Source: Heliocybe sulcata (Eukaryota; Basidiomycota; Agaricomycetes; Gloeophyllales; Gloeophyllaceae). From it: a stretch of DNA of 64,000 nt. The stretch spans positions 1-64,000 of the forward strand of contig ML213513.1 of the NCBI GenBank assembly GCA_004369045.1, given 5' to 3'. The translations under genes and the position numbers were made by a program. Shown here piece after piece: positions 21,410 through 32,002 of the stretch (the first letter of the stretch is position 1; each line of letters starts with the position of its first letter). The notes beneath the pieces are model-generated. The model saw only the letters and a list, made by a program, of their open reading frames with translations. It was not told where the DNA came from and did no database searches.

Positions 21410-23640
21410 ATTTCCATCCTTAACTCGTCAAAATGTCTGGGTGGACACCGAGCGGGGTCCCTTGACGCCGCATCTTCTGTGCCACAAGCACAATATATAA
21501 ACATTGCCTATATATGGGGAATAAACATGGTCCAAGACACAGTCTCAAAAGCACTCGGAGGAAGCGACCTCAGGAGCGTAAAGACCAACACGAGCAATAT
21601 GAACCTCGCCCCGATATACACGATCACACCAAAGTGGTTAACCATCTTCACCAGAAGCCCGAGCACCCACCATCCCCACCCCTTCACGTCGACAATGGTC
21701 TTTCCCAGCACGTTCCTCATCATGAACTCGTACGTCGCGGGCGCCCAGCTCTGGACGAAATACGTCACGAGCCGGAGCGCGGGAAGGCAGGTAATGGCCA
21801 CGGAGCAAGTTCTCCACATTGTGGCCTCCGCGTATGAGGGGAAGTCGAAGCGCCATGCTAGACAGTGGATGGCGCCGAATAGGATAGAGAACCCAACGGA
21901 GATGGTGATGGCGACGTCGTCGCGTTTCGGGGTGCAGTCTCCCGAGTAGAACGTGGGGACGGCAGTGCCGGAGAGTTCATGAGCGTGGAGGTGGTCGTTG
22001 CCTGCCATCTCGACGAAGGCGTAGAGGATACCTGATGGGAGTCGCTTGTGAAGAAAATCGGTGAGCTTCGTCCATAAATGATGCACAACAGGGAGCTCTG
22101 GCTGCTGGTGCTGGTGGGAACTCGGGCCTATGGGTTGCGAGCTTTGGAGATACTGCGTACTTCCCCTGGTTGCCGAGGGTACCTGAGGCAGACGCCCTAA
22201 TATATCGTGAGTGTTACCCAAAGGATGTAGACCACTATGACCACACGTACCTGCTCCAGGTTCCTCAGCTCGTACGATGCATCCGCCCAGCTTATCGATC
22301 GCCAAAACCGACCCTTGTATGTCCACCAAGAACGGCAGGCGGACGCCTTGCGGCTTATCAAACCAGAGATAGTACGTGACAGCATTAAGTACCGCAAACC
22401 CGCACGTTGCGACCTCCAGCTCAGACAGCGCTCGGTGCTGGATCGAACGCGCGACGCATTGCAGGATGAACCACGCCGTTTGGACCACGGCGAAGGATTT
22501 CGACAGCCAGTCCTTCTTGCCTTTGTCGGCGAGGTCGTCTGCTGTGAGCTGGGTGCGGCTGTCGCTGGAGCTGAAGAAGTCGACGAAGTCTTGCTCGACG
22601 TCGATGTCGAGTACCTCGGCGCTGCGCCCGTCGCACAGAACGTATCCGCCCATTAGTGCAAAGAAGCTGTGAGTCCGACTCCACGGCTTCCTATGCATAT
22701 CTGGCCAGGGGTGACTTTGTACGCATCGTTTGGATAGGCACTGGAGGACGTACCTGCGTATTTTCGGTACTTCTTTTCGAGCTCCCTAGAGACGTACCAC
22801 TGTCGCGCAGCCCACGCAACGACAAGCTCTGGCGCAATAATGCCCATCAGCATGACGCCGAAATGGCGCAACGGCCCTCGGTACCACGCTTGGTCTCGAG
22901 GAGGGATGTTTAGGTGAAGAGAGACCCATGTACATGCAAAGATCGTGATGAAGCAGCTTTGGACTATCTCCAATAGTGTCCTGCAGTTGTCGATGTCGTG
23001 GCAGGTGTCGACGCTACCGGTTATTACTGGAAGAATGGTGAGGTTCTGCAGTTTGTCGGTGTCAGGAGGAAGAAACATCGGCGTCGCAGCGTTGGTGGCA
23101 AGGACGAGGTGCTACTATTTAGGAGACTCCGCCGCACAGCAGGGCTCCGCGGTATGAAGGAAGCATTCAGAGGCTCTCGAGGCGTGGAGACGTACAGGAT
23201 CTCCAGTTCGACGACAAGGGTCCACCAGCTGTGGCAGCGGACGGACGGTGCGACATGACAGCATGTACTGCCAGTCAAACCAAGCACACCAAGTGTTCTA
23301 TAGAGTACACGAAGACTATGCTTTCCACAAAGCCACGATGCTGAGCGTGGAATACGTCGAGGCGCGATCGGGTCCGTTCGCCACGGCCGGCACCTCGAGC
23401 ATGAGTCTCGCTGCTGCGCGCGGCTACGTCTTCCATGTCCTGTACTGCGCTCCTCAGTCATATCTTGCCGTAAGCAAATGATTCGAAGAACTTGTGTAGA
23501 GAAACTTGTTCGTCAGCGAGCTGTGGATATTGATTCTCGCTTGATTATGAGGGATATGCAGCTCCACGGATGAACGCATGGCAACTATGGTAAGGGAGAG
23601 AGGCGACCAGCTCGAGAAGTCCCAATTGCTTGTAGATTGA
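21410..23640 (-). repeat. Inverted duplication, right arm
   Basis: Reverse-complement partner of 14470-16730. The coding core is about 99% identical by eye and collinear without gaps. The region upstream of the gene (23079-23640) is more diverged from its partner and has small indels. The arms are separated by about 4.7 kb holding the SKN1-like gene and a repeat. Confidence 0.93.
21508..23078 (-). CDS. Multi-pass membrane protein, NCRTL/IPHI family (arm copy 2)
   Basis: The mirror copy of the gene at 15048-16618 has exons 23078-22754, 22700-22251 and 22196-21508, again giving 487 residues. It keeps every splice site and reading frame, the NCRTL motif, the MGGY motif after the first intron and the IPHI terminus. 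Protein differences from copy 1 are five, for example LEIVQSC for LEIVRSC, CSVAITC for CSLAITC and GVIVYIG for GVIAYIG. About ten further coding differences are silent, which suggests that both copies have stayed under purifying selection, or that conversion keeps them alike. It lies between direct repeats at 21165-21385 and 23695-23935. The function is unknown. Confidence 0.9.
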
Positions 23641-23694
23641 CTAGCGCCTGGAAATATCCGACGAGTCAAGCGGAAACCGTGCAATCGCAGGTCG

Positions 23695-23935
23695 ACCGAA
23701 GTAGACCAGAGGAAGAAGTTTTGGTAAACTCAACGCTCAAGTCGACCTCGAGCCAATTAGACGCTGCCGGCGCTTACCGTGGGCACGTGATATCCCTTAC
23801 CGTCGAGCTCGTCGTCTTGTCCTCGTCCTTATCCCATTCCCTGATCCTAGAGTTCGGCAAGACTTCAATATCCAATGACTGCTGTTTACCTTATAGAATT
23901 TTTTCTGAGGGGGCGACTGGCTGAAGAGTTTGCGC
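23695..23935 (+). repeat. Direct repeat flanking the right arm, copy 2
   Basis: Direct partner of 21165-21385. Its right edge runs into the membrane-protein gene remnant at 23935. Confidence 0.75.
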
Positions 23936-24115
23936 CGTTCTACCGGACTGGATGGAAGATGTTCAGACAGGTTAATACTTTCCATTATGGTAGCACAACT
24001 TCTCATCTATCTCGCAGCACGCATCACACTTCTCACCATTGGTTTCTTCTCCATGAGCCCCCTCCCCGCTGCCGCGTACCGTACGGTCTCTTGGACGAAC
24101 TACATTCCCCATATC
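23935..24115 (+). pseudogene. C-terminal remnant of an NCRTL/IPHI membrane-protein gene
   Basis: The last part of the family is readable: YLAARITLLTIGFFSMSP, then PAAAYRTVSWTNYIPHI, where the usual stop is replaced by a sense codon. Everything upstream of the final helix is missing. The 3' flank (a stretch like caggctgtacgatccgttgt) is shared with the copies at 43035 and 57187. It sits tail to tail with the intact H+-ATPase gene, as the longer copies do with the ATPase pseudogenes. Confidence 0.85.
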
Positions 24116-24189
24116 AAATATTCTGTGCACACCAGGCTGTACGATCCGTTGTTTATGTTACGAGTCCTGAGGTACGAAGGATTCGTCTT

Positions 24190-25349
24190 TGCAGACATTT
24201 TTGGGCCCTCTGCCGAACGTTGAGCCCGTGTGAATAAATTGTGCCGAGTAATCGGGGTAGGAAATGTTTGTAGTTAGTCACTACAGTTTATTCGAAGTCC
24301 GCTTGTATGGATACTACAAAACAGGTGTGGCGCTCAGTTGTATAGTAATTCCGTCGATGTCTTTTGTCTCTCTCCATCTATTCTATTCCGTTCCTGCTGA
24401 TCTGCTCAATATAAGGTCTTCCATAAAGAAGGTACGCCCTGAAATATTCTCACAAATTTATGTGCTGCCGTTCCTTCTGAGGATTGGCGGTGGCTGCTGA
24501 GAAGCTTGCTTACCGTGAGAATCCTTTTTTGTAGGGTCTTTGAAGTCACTATTTCTGACGCTTACTGCCTTCTTAGACGCCCGGCCGCTGTAGGTACAAC
24601 CTCTTGCATCCACGGTACCCCGCCGCCTGACCTTGTGCTTTGCGTTGTAGGTGCTCATCGTCGTTGCGCGCGAGTGACGCACACGGGCCACGGCGGTTCC
24701 CATCGCTCGACTGTCACTGCACTGTTTCGCCGGCCGCGTTGCTCTGTATGTTTGGCTTACAGGTGGTCTGGCGGTCGTGCATGTAGTCTGTCCCTGTATC
24801 TCTCCTCGAATAACAAGAGGAGATCTCGCCCGTCCGACACACGAAATAGAAGGCCCTGGCATGCTCGGTCGCTAGTCTAAAGTGTTGGAGGATGGGTCAT
24901 GTTTGCGTAATCTACGATGGTTTGTAGAGGTAATCTGCACTGTAATTTACTCACAAAGATATGCTGCAACCCTTCAGGTCTCAGGACTCGTATAAATTGC
25001 CACGCTTGCGGTGGCCGGCTACCCCAAGTATATAACATTTTTGGGTGGCAATAATGTCCGTGTTACGACGTTGAACGTTGAGGAAGCGTATCGAGTGTGG
25101 CGAAGGGGGTATTGTGCAGCATCACTCTTTCCGACATCGTCCCTAGGAAATTGACGACCTACCGCCAAAGGTCTCCTCCCAGAAAACACTCCGCGGGGCG
25201 AGAATTGAAATCATCGCATTACATTACACAACTCGTACAAATCTAACGTCTCGCTACATAAGCTGTTCGTACAATACTGTCCATGTCCTTTTCCAAGATC
25301 CGGATCTAGAAATATATGCCTCGGCTCGTATATCATACACCATTCATGT
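24190..25349. other. Convergent intergenic region, part of the duplicated block
   Basis: Between the membrane-protein remnant and the ATPase 3' end. The segment at about 25040-25349 matches 58850-59068 (shared: cattacacaactcgtacaaa and cgtctcgctacataagctgt), showing that the block duplication included the spacer. Overlapping frames at 24458-24880 on both strands look random. No gene is supported. Confidence 0.6.
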
Positions 25350-28300
25350 TTACTTCTTCTCTGCCTTGTCTGTTTTCTCCGTCTTCTCCTCCTTGGGCTG
25401 TCCGCCCGACGCTGCCTCGGCCCTTTACAAGATATGAGTAGAAGCACCCAACAGTGTATGCAAGATAGACCTACTCGGGCTGGAACCGGAAGACATCCTC
25501 GTGTCCATTCCCGCCGCGCTCGTGAACCAGAGTGACACGGCGGAGGTTAGATATAAAGTCCTCGTGCTTCGCGTCCTTGACACCGCGCTTCTGCCTTCCG
25601 ATATTGTCGAGCCACTATCGAAAGCATTCAGTCATCGTGAGTTCCTACACGAACGAGTGAAACTCACGGGAATGCTGTTGAGGATGAAGTAGCTAGACAA
25701 CAAACGTCAGTCTCGCCTGTGGGGTGTACGAGAAGGGCGACGTACACTAATGCGAGGACCACGGTGACTCCGAACGAGAAGGCCCAGACACGGACGACAG
25801 TGACGATATCCGTGTGCCTGCCAGCCAGCTCCAGGTCAGCGCCGCAATGACACCAGGGCATTATGAACATACCCGTTGTGAGGCTGCGACCCCGCCAACC
25901 AGCCAAAGAGCGCAAAGATACTGGCCAGAATGTCAATAGCTCCGATCGCGGCGACCAATTGCCACGACGGCTACAAACCGTCGTCAGTCTTGACTTGCGC
26001 CTCACTGCTAGAACAAACTCACCCAAGTCCCCGCTCCGCGAGTCACGAAAATAAGCCAGTTCTAAAAAGCCCCATGAGCCTCGCCTTCAATGAATACCCA
26101 GGGAGGACACCCACCTCCGTCAACGCCACCTCGAGGAACAAAATCTCCTGCACACTCCCCCAATTTTGTATAACACCCCCGCTGCTCAAGAAAAGCGTCC
26201 CGCGCAAGATCCACGTCGCGCCCGCAAGCAGGATCCCCAGAATCGTCGAGATGATCCAGATCTTCGGGAGCTGCCACTCGACGGGCGCGCGCGCGTGCGG
26301 AGCATTGTCGTACGCGATCGCGATGGTGCCCAGGTCCGCGAAGAGCGCGATAAAGACGATCAGGTCCGCGCGGATAGTCTCGTTCAGGATGATCATCGAG
26401 AGCGTGCTGTTACCAGTGTCAAAACATGCGAACCATGAGGAATGGGGATACTCACAGATAGATCTCCAGGTGCAGACACAGCGCAATCCGGTAAACGATA
26501 TACGCTACCCCTTCATCAGTCCCAACTCCCAACCAAAGAATCAAACAACTCACCCTTCATCCGATGGAAAATCTGCCTCGCCACCTTAATAGACGTAATA
26601 ATCGTCGACAGACCCTCATCCAAAAACACCACATCCGCCGCACTCCTCGCCGCATCCGACGCGCCCTCCACCGCAATCCCACAGTCCGCCTTCTTCAACG
26701 ACGGCGCATCGTTCACCCCGTCCCCCGTCATCGCCGTCAAATGCCCCCGGTTCTGCAGCATCTCCACAACCTGATACTTGTGCTCTGGCGCAACCTCGGC
26801 AAACCCGTCCGCGCTCTCCACAAAATCGTGCACGTCAGACCCGGACATCCCACCCGTCATCAGCCGCTGCGAGTCGTACACGTTCGTCCCCAGCGCGAGC
26901 TGCTTGCACGTCTCGATGGCGATCGCCACAGCGTCCCCCGTGAGCATCTTCACGCGCACACCCAGGTTACCTGCCTCTGCGATCGTCTACGCAGCCCTGT
27001 CAGTCCTTCTCCCACCTCGCGCTCAGGAACACCAAACACTCACCTGTGCAGTATCCGACCTCGGGGGATCAAACCTACGCACATCAGAGCCCAGCACAAC
27101 AACGAAAACGAAAGCCACGCACATCGGCAACAGCCCCAGAATCTGCCACTCCCCGCCCTGCTCCTGACACGCCACACCTAGCGTCCTAAACCCCCTCTTC
27201 GCAAACTCCTGCGTCCGCTGCCTATAACTCTCCTGCAGCTCCTGGCTCGCATTCGCAAGCTTCAAAATCCTATTTCCCAATCAGCATTTGCCCCGACCAC
27301 CCCAAACCACACTCACGCATTCGGCGCGCCCTTCGCAACAGTCCACCTCTTCCCCTCCTTCTCTACCTCCGCCGTAATCCGCTTACTCACAGGATCAAAC
27401 GGCTTGAACGAATGTGTCGTCCACCCCCCCTGCAGCATCTCCCGCGCCTTCGGGTAATCCTTCAACGTCACCACCGTCACTTTATCAATCGGGTCCAGCG
27501 CCTTGATATTGTGGCTGCTCGCGAGCACCGCAGCCGCGAGCATCCAATTCAGGTCGACGCCCTCTGCCGCCCATGGCTCGTGCACAGACAGCTGGTTCGC
27601 GGTCAGTGTCCCCGTCTTGTCCGTGCACAGGATGTCCACGCCCGCGAGCCTGTTTGTGTCACCATAAGTATTGAGATGAGAGATGAAAGATGCAAAGACA
27701 ACGTACGACTCGATCGCGGTCAGCTTTTGCACGATCGCCTTCCGCCGAGCTAGGAACGCAGCGCCCACAGCGAGCGTCGTCGTCGTCACGCACGGCAGAC
27801 CGACCGGCACGCCGATAATCTATGTTGACATTAGTCGGCTAATGAGAATAGGCGGAGGGGGAGGGACGTACGAGGAGAACGAGCGAGTACACCAGCAAGT
27901 TGTTGTCCGCAGGGGTAGAAATCAGCACATGCCTAAAGAACCCGCCGATCCAAATGGCCAGTAACCAAATAACGACTCTATAAATCCACCATCAGCATTC
28001 CTCATCCTCCACCCTCCCCCAGGCAAGAAAAAAAACACTCACAAAACCAACAACGTCGTCCCAATGCTATTCATCACCTTCTGAAAATGCCCCTGATCAT
28101 TCGCGCCCGTCACAAGGCTCGCCGTCCGCCCCACAAAGCTCTGCTTCGCTGTCTCCGTCACCACCATGTAGACCTTCCCCCGCTTCCCGCCCGTGGTGTA
28201 ATAGATCGTGTCGCCAATGTCTGCGAGGCCCATCTTAGCTTTACGAGGAGGTAGGGAGAATAAGAAAGGGAGGACGCACACTTGTCCACAGCCAAACTCT

Positions 28301-29466
28301 CCCCCGTAATCGCGCTCTGATCGCACGAAAACACGCTCGGGCCTTTATCCTCCTTCTTGTCCTCCCCTTCCTCTCCTTCCTCCTCCCCGCGTTTCTTCTC
28401 GTCTCTTGCGGTCTCGCCAGAGTCGCGGTCCTGCGACTGCGAACGGGAGTTGCCTGTCGACGCCTCGCGTTTATCGAGTATGGATTTCGCGCGCGAGCGG
28501 TCTTTATCGTCGTATGCCGCCAGAATCTACGCGCACTTCTCAGCCCCACGTCCCCCCTCCCAAGAGAGCAAACGCACCTTGCCATCCGCAGGGACAGTTT
28601 GCCCCTCCTCGACGACTACAATGTCCCCCGGCACAATCTCCCGCGCCTCGATGACCTGCTCCTCCCCGTTCCGCACCACCGTAGCCTTCATCGCGATCCC
28701 CGCTTTCAGCTGCTCGACGATATCGCCCGCTTGTTTTTCTTGGTACCACCCGACGAAGGCGTTCAGCGCGAGGATGCCGATCTGGAGACGCGGTCAGTGT
28801 GAACGGAAGGAAGAGGGAGACGAGGGGAGGGGACACACGATGACGCCAAAGTCGATCCAGTCGCGCAGGCCCGCGGCGAGGATGACGGCCAGCTCCATGA
28901 CGTATAGGACGGGCCCTTTGAAGTAGCCCAGGAATTTGAGGATGGGGTTCTCGCGTGGGCTGCAGGCAGACTTGTGAGCATCTCATCCGTCCAGCGCAGC
29001 GACCCGCTCACCTCTCGAGCTCGTTGTACCCGAACCTGTTGCGGCGGTTCGTAATCTCGTCGTCCGGCAAGCCCTGCAGCATATCCGTCTCGAGCCACCG
29101 TGGGGGGACCTTCCTCTTCCCCTCCTCCTCGACCGCGACCTTCTTCCATGGCGCGTACCACACCCTCCTCCACTCCTTCTCCTCGTCCTCGTCCCCGCCC
29201 TCGTCCCCGCCGCGCTTCGCGCGCTGCGCCTCGTAGTCGATGTACTTCAGTAACCGCGTGTACTCGTCCGGCTCCTTCTCGATCTCGGCCATGGGGTCGA
29301 CGTCGTCGTTGCGCGCGTCTTCGGCGTGGGGGTCGCCGCGCTCGAGATCGGGGTCGGCGTCGGGGTTGCGCTTCTCGGAGGGGGAGGAGGGGCCGCGGTT
29401 GGTGTCGTTGGCATCGGCGCTGTTGGCGGCTGCGGCCTTTACGTCGCCCGAGGGCAGCGTCGACAT
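25350..29466 (-). CDS. Plasma-membrane H+-ATPase (P-type IIIA)
   Basis: I could close 19 exons in phase, totalling 3,174 bases or 1,057 residues: 29466-29012, 28959-28839, 28781-28578, 28526-28280, 28238-28043, 27977-27872, 27819-27707, 27649-27317, 27269-27123, 27074-27044, 26986-26554, 26504-26456, 26406-26115, 26061-26023, 25970-25873, 25817-25746, 25692-25668, 25614-25475 and 25422-25350. The enzyme pumps protons out of the cell using ATP. Motifs in order: [19 protein letters not shown] near residue 334, the PVGLP helix-4 motif, [11 protein letters not shown] with the phosphorylated Asp near 491, [25 protein letters not shown] near 738, and [12 protein letters not shown]. The N-terminal tail is long and acidic, and exon 4 carries a Lys/Glu-rich insert. 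The C-terminus is short and charged ([13 protein letters not shown]). It is the only apparently intact ATPase of four copies here. Confidence 0.95.
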
Positions 29467-31000
29467 GGTGGTGTGGAAGGGGGAGAGTAGAGACCACTCC
29501 ACCTCGCGCGTCTTAAGAGTCGTCGTGCACTCTAAACGGTGCCCAAAAATAAAGTCGAAAGTGACGTCGAGTGGCCATTTCAGAATTGCGGGCTAGGAAC
29601 GAGGGCGTCATTGAAAAGACGCCAAGACGTCACCACTGCCGGCGGTGAGTCTGAAATAGCCCTTCTAATTTTAGCTTTACGTGGCTGTGCACAACAGAAC
29701 CGCCGGCTTGTGTCTTGGCCAAGTCTTGGCGATAACTTGGCGATGTACACTAGGACGACCTCTCCAGCCAGAACGTCTATCACCAGGCCTATTCCATTTG
29801 CTTATCCTTGTGGAAAACGGGTCGGTAGCGTTCGCCAGTGGTCTACGCGTCTGAGTGGGGTTCGGCATGATATCATGGTCACGTACCAGGAGGGCACCAC
29901 CAGAATGCCATCAGTTTCGGTGCGTTTGTTTTCTCAGCGGTTCGGTCATTGATGCAGGCTTGTTCAGGGCTCCACGGTCTCGTACAGAGCGCTGACGTGG
30001 GTCCATACGCGGTGAATAGTGCGTACATGCAATCCGAGAACAGCAGGGGAAGCCCTCGCATGTTGCAAGCACGCGTGTGTCCCTAACCCAAACATCTATC
30101 AATTGACTTTGCCTATGATCCAAGTCTAACCCGCCCTACCGCTCACCTCCATATATCGGTCCGCCCGACCACGCACAACTAACTCTGTCCCTCTCCTTCA
30201 CGCTACTGGCCGTGCGGGTTACCTGGCACAGCTGGCCTCCTCAACACTACGTGTGGACCAGTGACAGTCGCGAACTGGCAGCATCGTATAGCCCGCTGTA
30301 CGAAGCTTCGCGTCCTGGAGATGCGGCGTCCCTGATGTCGCCTTCTCCCAGGCACGGGTATTTCGCCGCGTAAGTAGAATCAACACGATAACGTTAGCTC
30401 TCGAAACTGTGGGCTGTCTGGGATATCAAGTAGTTCGCGGTACTTCCGACACAAACGGCATGACTTGTACCGAGAGTGCAGGGGTCTGGGCCAGGCGAGA
30501 GGGAAGGATGGTCATACCGGGATCGCGAAAAGGACTTCATAAAGTCGAAGACACTGAGAGAAGTCTACAGGACCTCGACCACGAGTACCTACTTGAAAAG
30601 GACGTGCGATCACCCATCGCTACCACGCGACGCTTAATCGCACGGTACACGAGCAACTCCTGCAACGTCCTGGGCATGGCTCCGATATACTGTGAAGAAC
30701 CCTGGCACTAGGAACGACGGACGATCCACGTCTGAGCCTCCGCCTGCCTTGTATCTCCCAGCGTCACCTTGGTTTAGGCCCAAAGCACAAATATCGGCCT
30801 CTTCTGGCATGACAGCGATACTGTCCCCGGCACCGAGATGCTTCCTGCGAGAAGGCAACAAAGTAGTGGGGATCAGGGTTTCCATGCTATCAAGCTGCGA
30901 GATCCCTTCAAGCAGCAGAGGATTCAGTATCAGGTACGGCAATGGAGTTAGCGTTCAAGCCCACCCTGGAAGCGCGCACAGATATGAATTATCTGTTGAG
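29467..31000. other. Repeat-rich intergenic region
   Basis: This holds the ATPase promoter and about 1.5 kb without a supportable gene. The stretch at 29870-29985 is a diverged direct copy of 31655-31790 (shared: atcagtttcggtgcgtttgt and cattgatgcaggcttgttc). The frame at 30409-30711 has no recognisable content. Confidence 0.55.
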
Positions 31001-31545
31001 AGATAGTATTGAATCCCGTCCGATGAGTGTATTGTTGTATGGGGAATAAGCGAACTGTGCTTTCAGCGCATCGGGACTGTTGCTCACCGCTTTCGTTTAC
31101 TAGCCCCAGCGGACCTAATCGTACTGGATTGTCTTCGCATTGCTCATGAAGGCGGGAGGACGGGGGCTGAAAGCGATGGGTGACATGCAGACACTTGTTT
31201 TCGGGAAGAGATTAGATGGCGACCCGGAGTATACAAAGACCAGAGCAAGATGATGTATAGGGGTCTCGTCTACACTTGCGGAAGGAGGAGTCCTGGCGTG
31301 CGTGGTCGGGCGCTCCGTTTTCCTACTTTGCATACTAAATGCCGCCTGGAGGTCCTGGGTACGTACTCGCATGACCCAATGACTTATGAGTTTACAGAGA
31401 TCGCTGGAAGGAACGTGAGCTTCACGGGTGACCAAGACCGGAATTCTGTGGTCGACAGTCTCGAGCGTCGAGGTCATTTCCGGGCTGTGCGGGTGGATCA
31501 GATGATCGTCAGTAAGCATGGTATCCGTGGTATGTCACGAACCGG
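31000..31545 (-). repeat. Dispersed repeat R4, reverse copy
   Basis: Inverted partner of 20610-21085. The reverse strand holds a 134-codon frame (31519-31115) with no recognised domain; the matching frame in the other copy is interrupted, so I do not call a gene. Confidence 0.75.
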
Positions 31546-31654
31546 TGATGGCATAGCGTGCTGAGCGTTAGCCTGCACCGGAGATTCAGAGACATGAATG
31601 ACCCGATACAACAAATGCTCGAGTTGAGAAGTCACGCTGAAGCGTTAGTTGATA

Positions 31655-31790
31655 TCGTGGTCACATAAATACCGTGCGCATCATTTCCAGGAGGGTACCA
31701 GTAGAATGCGATCAGTTTCGGTGCGTTTGTGTTCTGGACATGTCGCTCATTGATGCAGGCTTGTTCCTGGGCTCCACCCGGTCACATTAA
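31655..31790 (+). repeat. Short direct repeat of 29870-29985
   Basis: The shared text includes atcagtttcggtgcgtttgt and cattgatgcaggcttgttc. Just after it a 12-base unit, attaacaggaac, is duplicated in tandem near 31789-31815. Confidence 0.65.
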
Positions 31791-31854
31791 CAGGAACATT
31801 AACAGGAACAGGAGTCGCCAAGTCGTTGCGCGGCCGGCGTTCAAACAAACCCGC

Positions 31855-32002
31855 GATGCGTCGCGTGCGAGCCGCCGGGTCATGTTCCACTCCGCACGAT
31901 TCGTCGTCGGCCAATCACCGTCCTCGCGAGGTTACCCTCTCTCTTCTGCTCAATGACTCATTTCTGATCGGATATAGCTCTTTACGCTCTCTCGCTGGTT
32001 TG
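31855..32002 (+). repeat. CCAAT-bearing dispersed module, forward copy
   Basis: It contains the boxes cgattcgtcgtcggccaatcacc and ggttaccctctctcttc, then a run that leads directly into ATPase-like sequence. Related copies lie at 62840-63010 (inverted), 46010-46245 (upstream of the mucin-like gene) and, partially, 55885-56040. It looks like a promoter carried along by duplication. Confidence 0.65.

Noticed and set aside
24458-24880. Overlapping frames of about 130 codons on both strands
   Set aside because: Both look random in composition and neither has a partner exon; the segment is part of a duplicated spacer.
31115-31519. 134-codon reverse frame in the R4 repeat as a gene
   Set aside because: The matching frame in the other R4 copy is interrupted and no domain is recognisable, so coding status is unsupported.
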